From SZUA-22 sp963751695 (lineage in GTDB: Bacteria > Bacteroidota > Ignavibacteria > Ignavibacteriales > Melioribacteraceae), in the NCBI GenBank assembly GCA_963751695.1, contig CAVVVP010000010.1:1-64000 (forward strand): DNA of 64,000 bases, written 5' to 3'. The translations under genes and the position numbers were made by a program. This document shows, in pieces, positions 9,519 through 18,156 of this stretch. Each line of letters opens with the position of its first letter. Position 1 is the stretch's first letter. The notes beneath the pieces were generated by a model, which was given only the letters and a program-made list of their open reading frames with translations, was not told the DNA's origin and searched no databases.

Positions 9519-9757
9519 ATAACAAACGTTTGAAGAAATATTTCAAAGAATATGATTTTTTATTTCTATCTATTCCTGATGTGAAGCTAAATTGGATTCT
9601 ATTATTGTGTACACATAAAAATTAGTAAAAATAATGAGGAAATTAAGTAATGAAAGAATATCGTCTAGCAACCTTTAAAACTTCCAAGAATATTGACATA
9701 CCCCGCAAAAAGTGCTCCAATATAAATGTTATTTTAGGGTCAAAAGGATAATAGATC

Positions 9758-10846
9758 ATGAAGATTTTTAAATATTCATTACTGTTCCTTACCTTTAATT
9801 GTGCTCTAGCACAATCTGGTTCATTATGGGGAGAAAAACCTACCTATAATTTTTCCGGTTTTATAGATATTTTTTATGTCTATGACTTTAATAAACCGGA
9901 GAGCATAACAAGGCAATCTTTTTTCTATAATCACAACCGACATAATGAATTTAACCTAAATCTGGGGCTTGTGCAGTTTAATTTGAATCACCCAAAATAC
10001 AGAGCGGTTCTAGCACTACACACTGGAACCTATGTTGAAGATAACTATTCCGCTGAACCTGGAATTCTGAAAATGATTAATGAAGCTAAAATTGGGGTAT
10101 CACTTAACAAAAGAAATAATCTTTGGCTGGATGCGGGAATAATGAATTCACATATAGGCTTCGAAAGTGCAGTATCTATAGATAACTTAACATTAACTCG
10201 ATCTCTAGCCGCTGAAAGTTCTCCATTTTTTCTGACTGGGGTAAAAGTAACGTTCAATCCTTCAGAAAAATGGGAGCTATCTGGTATGGTATGCAATGGT
10301 TGGCAGCGTATCCAAAAGGTTCAAGGAAATTCTTTACTTTCATTTGGTACTCAAGTTCTATATAAATCCTCTGAACAGTTAGTGCTAAATTGGAGTACAT
10401 TTATAGGTACTGATGATCCTGACAGCACTAGACGAATGCGCTACTTTAATAATTTTTACGGAAATTTTCAGTTCTTAGAGAAGATTGTTCTAATCGTCGG
10501 TTTTGATATCGGATTTCAACAGCGAACTAAAAATAGTTCAGAATACTATAATTGGTTTACTCCTGTTTTCATCGGGCAGTATTCATTCTGTGAAAATTTT
10601 AAGACAGCCATAAGATTCGAATATTTTAATGATGAAAATGAGATTATAATTCCAACAGGATCCCCAAATGGATTTAAAACCTTAAGCACCTCCTTAAATT
10701 TCGATTATTTTCCTATTCCCGAACTTGCCTGTAGAATAGAAGGACGCTGGTTGAGTAGTAAGGATGATATATTTATGCGAGAAGGTAAATCTACTAATAA
10801 TGATTTTTTCATCTCAACATCTATCGCACTTAGATTCGGGAGCTAA
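9758..10846 (+). CDS. Outer-membrane porin, BBP2/OmpL-like
   Basis: This 362-residue protein has a signal peptide ending at CALAQ (about residue 19). The mature barrel begins YNFSGFIDIFYVYDFNKPE and contains many alternating aromatic strands, ending FFISTSIALRFGS. The start and the DAGIMNSHIGFESA segment are typical of the putative beta-barrel porin-2 (OmpL-like) family. It would form a diffusion pore. It is separated from the channel gene by 239 bp, so it may have its own promoter. A TTGACA hexamer at 9693-9698 is present, but the nearest -10-like sequence is at poor spacing. The next gene is the second small-barrel copy. Confidence 0.75.
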   Translation: MKIFKYSLLFLTFNCALAQSGSLWGEKPTYNFSGFIDIFYVYDFNKPESITRQSFFYNHNRHNEFNLNLGLVQFNLNHPKYRAVLALHTGTYVEDNYSAEPGILKMINEAKIGVSLNKRNNLWLDAGIMNSHIGFESAVSIDNLTLTRSLAAESSPFFLTGVKVTFNPSEKWELSGMVCNGWQRIQKVQGNSLLSFGTQVLYKSSEQLVLNWSTFIGTDDPDSTRRMRYFNNFYGNFQFLEKIVLIVGFDIGFQQRTKNSSEYYNWFTPVFIGQYSFCENFKTAIRFEYFNDENEIIIPTGSPNGFKTLSTSLNFDYFPIPELACRIEGRWLSSKDDIFMREGKSTNNDFFISTSIALRFGS

Positions 10847-10975
10847 TTACTAACCTGTACCCATTCTTTTGCTCATCCGGCAAAATAAGTAGCAATAAAA
10901 AGTGATTTTAAAAAGAAGAGCTCTTAGTTGCAAATAACCAAAGAATTGAAACAATATAAACGAGATTGAAATAAA

Positions 10976-11569
10976 ATGAAAAAGACTTTATAAGTAATAA
11001 TTTTACTGTTCGTTAGTTCATCCCTATTTGTTCAATCATTTAATAGGGAAACCCAAATATCGATCAGAGGAACATCAATAAATAATATCGGCGAACTTAA
11101 AGAAATTTGGGAAACTGGCTCTGCTCTTTACATTAGTTATGAGAATATATCTGCAAACCAGTTTTCATATATGTTTCAAGTAGGGTATATAAACTATAAG
11201 GAAAACCCAAATTATGTTTTTGAAGGTTCAGATGATGCGTACTTTTATAATATTCCCCTACAAGTGGGTGGAAGGTATTACATCCTAACAAATTGGATAA
11301 GACCATTCTTGATGGCAATGACAGGAGTAAATATTTTAAGTACAAACTATGGACTAATACCTGAAGAAGAATCAGAGGGATGGGGAGAGTATGAAGGAAC
11401 AAATGTAAAATTGAATTTTCAAGTTGGGTTGGGTTTAGCTGTAAAACTTTTTAGCAGTCTACAAATTGAAGTTATTGCAAATTATAATTCCCATGTACTT
11501 AATGCACCAACTCACTATAATATTACTGGATTGGAATTAGGTGCTGGATTAAACTGGGGGTTAAAATGA
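10976..11569 (+). pseudogene. Small outer-membrane beta-barrel, copy 2, with stop at codon 6
   Basis: This is a near-duplicate of the gene at 3521-4117. The ATG at 10976 is followed by AAA AAG ACT TTA TAA, where copy 1 has TAC or ATA codons, so translation would stop inside the signal peptide at 10991-10993. Downstream the frame is open to the TGA at 11567-11569. The mature region differs from copy 1 at only a handful of residues, while the signal region differs at about half of its positions. An internal ATG at 11171 could give a truncated 132-residue product, but without a signal peptide. The final TGA overlaps the ATG of the downstream permease (ATGA). It is probably a recently silenced gene, unless the stop is a base-call error. 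Confidence 0.75.
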
Positions 11570-12603
11570 CTACTAAAAACAATGATCAGTTTGGATTAAA
11601 ATTCTGGCTGATCTCTGCATCTATTATAATTGTAATTGCTGGTCTAAAGATAGCAAGTCCAATAGTAACACCTTTTCTTCTAGCATTGGTCATTTCTGCT
11701 GTATGTTTGGGACCCTTTGTCTGGCTAAAAGAGAAAGGTGTTTCTGAAGGATTAACAGTTGTAATAATAATGGCAGGAATAGTTTTAATTTCGTTTTCTA
11801 TCATAGCCTTATTTGATTCTTCTCTTGATAAATTTGCGGATAAGGCACCATTTTATGGAGAAAAAATAACTCAGTATTGGGAAGGTATTAATAATTGGCT
11901 AGCGCAAATTGGTTTGTTCCATGAAGAGTCATTATTAGCAGAGGGAATCCAACCCGGTAAAGTAATGCTTTTGGCAGGTGATGTATTTAGTAGTTTAAGC
12001 AGTTTAGTTAGTAATTCGATTCTCATAATTCTAACAGTTGTATTTTTCCTTTTAGAAATCACATTGCTAAATACTAAAATGGAGATTATTAAACCTAGTT
12101 CCATAGCAGGCATTGATAATGTAATTAGAAGTATTAAAAAGTACTTTGGAACAAAAACAATTACAAGTTTTGCTACCGGAAATTTTATTGCTATAGGTCT
12201 TGCAATCGTTGGAGTTGATTTCCCAATACTATGGGGTTTCTTGGCATTTCTCTTAAACTTTATTCCAAACATAGGTTCAACAATTGCTGCAATACCCGCA
12301 GTTCTCTTAGCATTAGTTCAAATAGGTCCGGGTTCAGCTGGGATAGTAACCGTAATTTATATAGTTATTAACGGGTTAATAGGGAACATAATAGAACCAA
12401 AAATTATGGGAAAAAACCTTGGACTTTCTACCTTGGTTGTATTCGTATCACTTATCTTTTGGGGTTGGGTACTTGGGACAGTTGGAATGCTTTTATCAAC
12501 ACCACTGACAATAGTGATTAAGCTCATTTTAGACAATATGGATGAAACTAAAAAGTTAGGATTGTTATTAGGAGATCAATCATCACTAGCAAGTAGGAAA
12601 TAA
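11566..12603 (+). CDS. AI-2E family (PerM-type) transporter, copy 2
   Basis: This 345-residue polytopic membrane protein has N-terminal helices at about residues 10-45 and 60-82, a soluble segment (about 85-140), then FATGNFIAIGLAIVGVDFPILWGFLAFLLNFIPNIGSTIAAIPAVLLALVQ-type helices. The NFIPNIGS and IEPKIMGKNLGLS signatures are classical for AI-2E/PerM exporters and closer to the family consensus than copy 1. Its ATG overlaps the stop of the preceding barrel gene, so its translation may depend on that frame; the nonsense codon upstream could therefore reduce its expression. The substrate is unknown. Confidence 0.88.
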   Translation: MTTKNNDQFGLKFWLISASIIIVIAGLKIASPIVTPFLLALVISAVCLGPFVWLKEKGVSEGLTVVIIMAGIVLISFSIIALFDSSLDKFADKAPFYGEKITQYWEGINNWLAQIGLFHEESLLAEGIQPGKVMLLAGDVFSSLSSLVSNSILIILTVVFFLLEITLLNTKMEIIKPSSIAGIDNVIRSIKKYFGTKTITSFATGNFIAIGLAIVGVDFPILWGFLAFLLNFIPNIGSTIAAIPAVLLALVQIGPGSAGIVTVIYIVINGLIGNIIEPKIMGKNLGLSTLVVFVSLIFWGWVLGTVGMLLSTPLTIVIKLILDNMDETKKLGLLLGDQSSLASRK

Positions 12604-13021
12604 GATAAGAAATATATTATTAGGATTAATGACATGCTCCCAAAAATGTGATCAAGTGGATGTATTTGGATTTCAATGAGTAAGTTTGCGTAAAATCAAA
12701 CTAGCCGGCTGATCGTCTACCAGATAAATTTATGTATTCATATTATGACCCCTGTAGTTATACTAATGATAAAGTTTTCCAATTATTCCACGCTGATTAT
12801 TGATCAGAAGACATTGATCAAATTCTCTTCATTCATTATCCTACATTTATAACGTAACTACAAAAATTCTAATCGTCATATACTCCATTATCATTTAATC
12901 ATTTTCCTCACCTATTGAAATATAATTATGAACACTACCACTTAACCTTTAACTGAGACAAGTAATTATAAACAGATGGTGGAACTAAAGAAATTCCTGC
13001 ATCAGTGTTGAAGGTTGAAAG
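12604..13021 (+). other. Intergenic stretch without recognised gene
   Basis: These 418 bp hold no open frame of convincing length on either strand and no clear terminator after the permease gene. The only pattern noticed is a closely spaced direct repeat of ATTGATCA at 12799 and 12813. The end of the stretch provides a modest ribosome site before the HTH gene at 13022. Confidence 0.5.
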
Positions 13022-13321
13022 ATGGAAAATAAAATAATCGTAATAGATCCAGATCAATTAAAGAAATTCATAAAGTCAGCAGTAGCAGAAGTCTTAAAAG
13101 AGAAACAAGAGAATAATGATCAACAGAATATCATGAACTTTAAAGAGACATGTGAATATCTTGGAATTCATCCCTCAACATTAAATAAATGGAAGGCAGA
13201 AAATAAGATTCCATTTAAGCGACTAGGTAAAAGAATATTTTTTAGTAGGGAAGAGGTTCTTAACTCTCTTAAAGATTCAAATTATCAAAAGTATAAAGAC
13301 CTTCAATCATTCATGAATTAA
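13022..13321 (+). CDS. Excisionase-like helix-turn-helix DNA-binding protein
   Basis: In this 99-residue protein, residues about 42-85 form a MerR-type winged helix (HTH_17) of the excisionase/AlpA class: MNFKETCEYLGIHPSTLNKWKAENKIPFKRLGKRIFFSREEV. A charged N-terminal helix (DPDQLKKFIKSAVAEVLKEKQE) precedes it and may mediate dimerisation. Such proteins act as recombination directionality factors or small regulators. It stands alone, 145 bp from tRNA-Ser on the opposite strand, with no integrase visible nearby. It may be a remnant of a mobile element or a host regulator. Confidence 0.75.
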   Translation: MENKIIVIDPDQLKKFIKSAVAEVLKEKQENNDQQNIMNFKETCEYLGIHPSTLNKWKAENKIPFKRLGKRIFFSREEVLNSLKDSNYQKYKDLQSFMN

Positions 13322-13465
13322 CCTACCAACTACGATCTATCTATAAATAATATTCGTAAAAATAGTAGAATTAGCTAAAAAACAGTGAATATCACGTCCA
13401 ATATATTTGTGAAATACTTGTGAGTAGGATTATAACATGTTGTTATATAAGAAGTTATAGCAATA

Positions 13466-13558
<93 letters not shown>

Positions 13559-13724
13559 ATGGGAAGAACTGACAATCAGTTTTTTAGAAGTGCTAATATA
13601 TGAATAATTCCTAAAAGTATGAATATTTTTTATTCAAATTAGATTTTCTCTATTTTGAAATTATGTCAATAAGTTATTAATTTTGTAAATAATACATCAC
13701 ATCCAAAATCTAGAGGAGTTATTG

Positions 13725-15620
13725 ATGAGTTCAAATAATCTACATGGCGAAGTTTATTATCCGTCCGATGAAATAAAAAATAATGCGCACATACCAGATT
13801 GGGATTCTCTTCAGAAGGAAGCATCTGATGATTACGAGAAATTTTGGGAAAAACGTGCTGAAGAACTTCACTGGTTCAAAAAGTGGGATAAGGTGATTGA
13901 TAGCTCAGAGAAACCTTTTTATAAGTGGTTTACCGGGGGAGAAACTAACATCTCTTATAACTGCTTAGATGTGCATATTAAAACTCATCGAAGAAATAAA
14001 CTTGCCCTCATTTGGGAGGGGGAGAATGGTGATATGCGGATGCTTTCTTACTATGCACTCCATCGTGAGACTTGCAAATTTGCAAATGTACTAAGAAGTA
14101 TGGGTGTTGAAAAAGGAGATCGCGTTACAATCTATATGGGACGTACTCCAGAAATTGTCATGGCAATGCTTGCTTGTGCGAGAATTGGAGCTATACATTC
14201 AGTAGTTTACGGAGGTTTTTCTGTCGAAGCACTTCATGAGAGAATTGAGGACAGCCAATCTAAGGTGCTGATTGTTTCTGACGGGGCCTATCTTAGAGGA
14301 AAAATAGTTCCTCTTAAAAATATCGCCGATGAAGCCCTACAGCGAGCTGGTGGAATTGAACATGTATTAGTGGTTAAGAGAACTGGACAAGAAGTAAATA
14401 TGGAAGTGGGACGAGATATGTGGCTTCATGAGCTTATGACTCTACCAATTGCCACTCAGGATTGTGCATTAGAAGTTACTGATGCGGAGGATCCGTTATT
14501 TATGCTATATACATCAGGAACGACTGGAAAGCCAAAAGCTATACTCCATACACATGGGGGATATATGGTCGGGACATATACGACTCTTAAATATGTCTTT
14601 GATATTAAGGAAGAAGATCGGTATTGGTGTGCTGCTGATCCAGGTTGGATTACTGGTCATAGTTACATAGTTTATGGGCCACTTTTAAACGGTGCAACTT
14701 CGTTTATGTATGAGGGAGCTCCAACTCATCCATATCCAAATAGATGGTGGCAGTTAGTTGAAAAATACGGAATTAATATATTATATACAGCACCAACAGC
14801 AATTAGAGGACTGATGAGATTTGGAGATGCTTGGGTTAAGAGACATAACCTTTCCTCACTTCGATTGTTAGGATCAGTAGGCGAACCGATTAATCCAGAA
14901 GCATGGAAATGGTATCATAAGGTAGTAGGCCAAGATAAATGCCCAATTATGGATACATGGTGGCAAACTGAAACTGGGATGTTTATGATCACACCAATGC
15001 CATCAGTACCACTTAAACCAGGCTCAGGTACGCGACCATTTCCTGGAATTGAAATGGATATTTATAATGAAGAAGGAAAACCAGTTAAAGATAACGAAGA
15101 GGGATATTTAGTAATTAAAACTCCCTGGCCTGCTATGATTAGAACAATCTATAATGATCCGGATCGATTTGTTGAACAATATTGGAGTAAATATCCGGAT
15201 GTTTACTTGACGGGAGATTCTGCTCGTAGAGATGAAGATGGATATATTTGGGTTATTGGTAGGGTCGATGACGTCATTAAAGTTTCAGGATATAGATTAG
15301 GAACTGCAGAGATTGAAAGTGCTCTTGTAAGTCACCCAGATGTTGCTGAAGCTGCTGCAATCGGGTTGCCACATGATGTAAAAGGAAATGCAATATTTAC
15401 TTATGTAATCCTTAGGCAAGGAGTGGAGCAAAGTGAAGAACTAAAGGAAACATTAAGAAACCATGTTGGTTATGAGGTAGGACCAATTGCTAAACCGGAG
15501 CAAGTTAGTTTTGTTGATTCTCTTCCAAAAACTCGCAGCGGAAAGATTATGAGACGGGTACTAAAAGCAAAAGAGTTGGGTGTAGATCCGGGCAATCTAT
15601 CTACATTGGATGAATCATAA
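13725..15620 (+). CDS. acs: Acetyl-CoA synthetase (AMP-forming)
   Basis: This protein of about 631 residues converts acetate, ATP and CoA to acetyl-CoA through acetyl-AMP. It shows the N-terminal ACS motif (YEKFWEKRAEELHWFKKWDKV), the P-loop-like YTSGTTGKPKA, WWQTETG, the hinge region VDDVIKVSGYRLGTAEIE and the C-terminal lysine motif PKTRSGKIMRR. In this family that lysine is the one acetylated to silence the enzyme. I choose the ATG at 13725, with GAGGAG upstream, over a TTG at 13722. It lies next to, but opposite, the citrate lyase block, whose lyase releases free acetate; Acs could recapture it. That link is inference from location. A weak AT-rich inverted repeat (15643-15667) follows the gene. 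Confidence 0.95.
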   Translation: MSSNNLHGEVYYPSDEIKNNAHIPDWDSLQKEASDDYEKFWEKRAEELHWFKKWDKVIDSSEKPFYKWFTGGETNISYNCLDVHIKTHRRNKLALIWEGENGDMRMLSYYALHRETCKFANVLRSMGVEKGDRVTIYMGRTPEIVMAMLACARIGAIHSVVYGGFSVEALHERIEDSQSKVLIVSDGAYLRGKIVPLKNIADEALQRAGGIEHVLVVKRTGQEVNMEVGRDMWLHELMTLPIATQDCALEVTDAEDPLFMLYTSGTTGKPKAILHTHGGYMVGTYTTLKYVFDIKEEDRYWCAADPGWITGHSYIVYGPLLNGATSFMYEGAPTHPYPNRWWQLVEKYGINILYTAPTAIRGLMRFGDAWVKRHNLSSLRLLGSVGEPINPEAWKWYHKVVGQDKCPIMDTWWQTETGMFMITPMPSVPLKPGSGTRPFPGIEMDIYNEEGKPVKDNEEGYLVIKTPWPAMIRTIYNDPDRFVEQYWSKYPDVYLTGDSARRDEDGYIWVIGRVDDVIKVSGYRLGTAEIESALVSHPDVAEAAAIGLPHDVKGNAIFTYVILRQGVEQSEELKETLRNHVGYEVGPIAKPEQVSFVDSLPKTRSGKIMRRVLKAKELGVDPGNLSTLDES

Positions 15621-15711
15621 GCGATATATTCGTTAAATAAAGTATTGTAATATACTATAATACAATAAGATACAAATAATAGATAAAGTTAAATAAAGAT
15701 AAAAATTGTGT

Positions 15712-16542
15712 TTAGTTTTTATTAATAATGGAATCAAGCATAGTTTTTAGTTCTTCTTTTTGATTTTTAGCTTGTTCCCAGATCATTTCAGCTTTATTAA
15801 ATTCAAATAATCTTACATCCGTTATATCAGTTCTAATTAGTATATCGGGAGCAGATATTTTCAATTTCTCATTTAAAATTGAAGCTTGCATAATTTGAAA
15901 TGATGAAAAAAGGGTGTCAATGCCACTCGGAGCATTTTTAGAGTTGTTGATTATTTTAGGTGATGCATCAATTCCAACAACAATATCACACTCATTTGAG
16001 ATGATATCATAAGGTAAGGGATTAACCATACCTCCGTCAAGATATAAGCTATTTTTTATTTTTACCGGAGCAAATAGCATTGGTAGTGAATAACTTGCTT
16101 TTACTGCTGAAATGATATCACCTGTATCGAAAATTTTTTGTTGTTTTCTGTAGTATTCTGTTGCAACAACTCTCATTTTAATAGTAAGCTCATCAAATTT
16201 ATCAACTTTAATCTTGCTGCTAAAGAAATCAACAAACTTTTCACCTTTAATAATTCCAGAAGATCTTACACTAAGATCCACAAGATTCCATAACTTAGCT
16301 ACATCAAAACCCCTGAACAAATCCATTGATTTAGATTTTTGACGCAAAAGAATTTCACTTATAGAATTTTTTATTTCAGTTGTAGTCATTCCCGAAGCGT
16401 ACGCAGTCCCGATTACCGCCCCAATACTGCTCCCTGAAATAATATGTGGTTTTATTCCTAGTTCTTCAAAGACTTCAAGCATTGTAATCTGGGACAATCC
16501 ACGAGCACCGCCAGAGCCTAAAGCAACTCCAATTTTTTTCAT
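15712..16542 (-). CDS. Patatin-like phospholipase (RssA-type)
   Basis: This 276-residue protein has the patatin signature set: the oxyanion loop GSGGARG (residues about 9-15), the nucleophile motif GSSIG (about 38-42), and the Asp of the catalytic dyad in DGGMVNPLP (about 167). There is no signal peptide, so it is probably a cytoplasmic serine lipid acyl hydrolase. It is transcribed away from the citrate lyase genes' end with a 55-bp gap and could be read through from them. The substrate is unknown. The length is normal for bacterial RssA-like proteins. Confidence 0.9.
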   Translation of the reverse strand: MKKIGVALGSGGARGLSQITMLEVFEELGIKPHIISGSSIGAVIGTAYASGMTTTEIKNSISEILLRQKSKSMDLFRGFDVAKLWNLVDLSVRSSGIIKGEKFVDFFSSKIKVDKFDELTIKMRVVATEYYRKQQKIFDTGDIISAVKASYSLPMLFAPVKIKNSLYLDGGMVNPLPYDIISNECDIVVGIDASPKIINNSKNAPSGIDTLFSSFQIMQASILNEKLKISAPDILIRTDITDVRLFEFNKAEMIWEQAKNQKEELKTMLDSIINKN

Positions 16543-16597
16543 AAAACAAATATAGAGCTTTATTTGAGAAAAATATTGATAGGGTAAGTAAAAATAT

Positions 16598-18154
16598 CTA
16601 AGACTTTACTTTGTAAACTGAGTCAATTACAGTTCCATCAACCCATTTTATAATTGCTACAACTTTATTTTTGTCCAACTTGGGTTTTTCTGGTTTCCCG
16701 CCGCAGATCTCATTAACTTCCTTATATATATCTTTGATGGATTTTATTGGAAGTGAGCTTCCTTTTAATGCCGCAAACAAATCTTTTCTCTTTGGATTGA
16801 TTGCAATTCCACGTTCAGTTACGATAACATCTACCAGTTCACCCGGAGCTACAATAGTTGTAACTTCATCTACAATTACTGGAATTCTATCTCTGAAAGA
16901 AGGGATGGCAAGTATAACCGTTTTACCGAACATGCAATTCTGCCAACCGCCAATTCCATGAAGTAAATATCCATCAGAATGAGTTACGACATTTGCATTA
17001 AAGTTGATGTCAACTTCTGTAGCGCCCAGTACCACAGCATCTATCATTGAAGCAAAGTTTCCTTTTCCATGAAAATTATAACTGGTGAAAGGGCTTGTGT
17101 TAATGTGGTTTTGGTTTTCTCTCATTGAGCGGACACCTTCAAGATCGAAAGTTTGACCATCCAAAATGTAATCAGTTAATCCTTCTTCGAGCATTTCTAC
17201 AAGGTACTTAGTACTTCCTCCGCGAACAAAACTAGCTTTAATGTTTTTCTCTATCATTTTCTCTTTTAGGTAAAGTGCAAAAGCAAGATTGGTTCCACCA
17301 GCACCCGCTTGGAAAGAAAAACCATCTTTCATTATCCCAGAATCTTCCAGGAATTGGGCAACATATTCTGCAATAAGTAATCTATCCGGACTTTTTGTTA
17401 CTTGTGTGGTTCCGGAGACTATTTTTTCAGGGTCACCTAGGGAATCGATTTCAACCACAGAATCAACATTATTCCCTTGTATTTGCCAAGGTGTGCAAGG
17501 AAAGGGGACAAGATTATCTGTTACAACTATTACATTATCAGCATACATTGAATCAGCCAGAGCGAAACCAATAAGACCGCAAGCAGATTTCCCTCGGTCA
17601 CCGGTTGCATTACCGAAAGGATCAGCTGTTGGAGTTGCAATGACAGCTAGATCAATTTTAACTTCACCATCCTGCACAGATTGATATCTCCCGCCATGTG
17701 AGCGGAGAATACCAATCCCTTTCATTTTACCTTGAGTGGTGTAGCTACCAAGTGGACCATTCATTGATCCTTCGATGTGGTGGATTGTCCCATCATCTAG
17801 ATATTTAATCAGATGTTCATGAACCGGAAACGAAGCACTTGGAAACCAACGAATATTTTTAATTCCCATTGATTTAATAGTATCGAACAAAATATTGGTC
17901 AATGCATCTCCATTTCTAAGATGATGGTGTGTAGAAATCGTCATTCCATTTTTGAGTTTCGCTTTCTTAAGTGCGTCCTTTAAACTTTTTGCAACTTTAT
18001 TTCCATCTCTTGGATAATCAGAACAAGTGTTAATTTTGGGCCCGAATTTATTTCCTTTTGGTCTATACTTATTCACACCTTTAAATGGTATCTGTTTTTC
18101 ACCATTTACTTCAATCGGGACCATTCTTTCAACAGCGTTTTTGACTAGTTTCAT
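16598..18154 (-). CDS. citF: Citrate lyase alpha subunit (citrate:acyl-carrier-protein transferase)
   Basis: The 518-residue length is that expected for CitF, the subunit that swaps the acetyl group of the acyl-carrier protein for citrate so that the beta subunit can cleave it to oxaloacetate. Recognisable segments are KISTCSDYPRDGNKVA-like at the N-terminus, ISTHHHLRNGD, GSMNGPLGSYTTQGKMKG and AGAGGTNLAFALYLKEKM, typical of the CoA-transferase fold of CitF. It is cytoplasmic and starts 2 bp after the CitD-CitE fusion gene. No citC, citX or citG (ligase and prosthetic-group genes) is visible in the window, so maturation must be encoded elsewhere. Citramalate lyase alpha is a close alternative. 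Confidence 0.88.
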   Translation of the reverse strand: MKLVKNAVERMVPIEVNGEKQIPFKGVNKYRPKGNKFGPKINTCSDYPRDGNKVAKSLKDALKKAKLKNGMTISTHHHLRNGDALTNILFDTIKSMGIKNIRWFPSASFPVHEHLIKYLDDGTIHHIEGSMNGPLGSYTTQGKMKGIGILRSHGGRYQSVQDGEVKIDLAVIATPTADPFGNATGDRGKSACGLIGFALADSMYADNVIVVTDNLVPFPCTPWQIQGNNVDSVVEIDSLGDPEKIVSGTTQVTKSPDRLLIAEYVAQFLEDSGIMKDGFSFQAGAGGTNLAFALYLKEKMIEKNIKASFVRGGSTKYLVEMLEEGLTDYILDGQTFDLEGVRSMRENQNHINTSPFTSYNFHGKGNFASMIDAVVLGATEVDINFNANVVTHSDGYLLHGIGGWQNCMFGKTVILAIPSFRDRIPVIVDEVTTIVAPGELVDVIVTERGIAINPKRKDLFAALKGSSLPIKSIKDIYKEVNEICGGKPEKPKLDKNKVVAIIKWVDGTVIDSVYKVKS

Positions 18155-18156
18155 AA

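Noticed and set aside
9693..9726. TTGACA followed by TATAAA before the porin gene as a promoter
   Set aside because: The spacing is 22 nt, too long for a standard sigma-70 promoter.
9650..9751. 33-codon open frame starting ATG with GAGGAA upstream, between the channel and porin genes
   Set aside because: No recognisable features and a highly AT-rich gap; a TTGACA hexamer falls inside it. Not enough to call a gene.
11171..11569. Independent 132-residue gene starting at an internal ATG
   Set aside because: It is the 3' part of the interrupted barrel copy, lacks a signal peptide and would not reach the outer membrane.
12799..12820. Direct repeat ATTGATCA as a possible binding site or iteron
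   Set aside because: Only two copies in AT-rich sequence, with no further copies or origin-like context.
15643..15667. AT-rich inverted repeat TATTGTA/TACAATA after acs as a terminator
   Set aside because: The stem is only 7 bp of A-T pairs with a large loop and no T-run; too weak to call.
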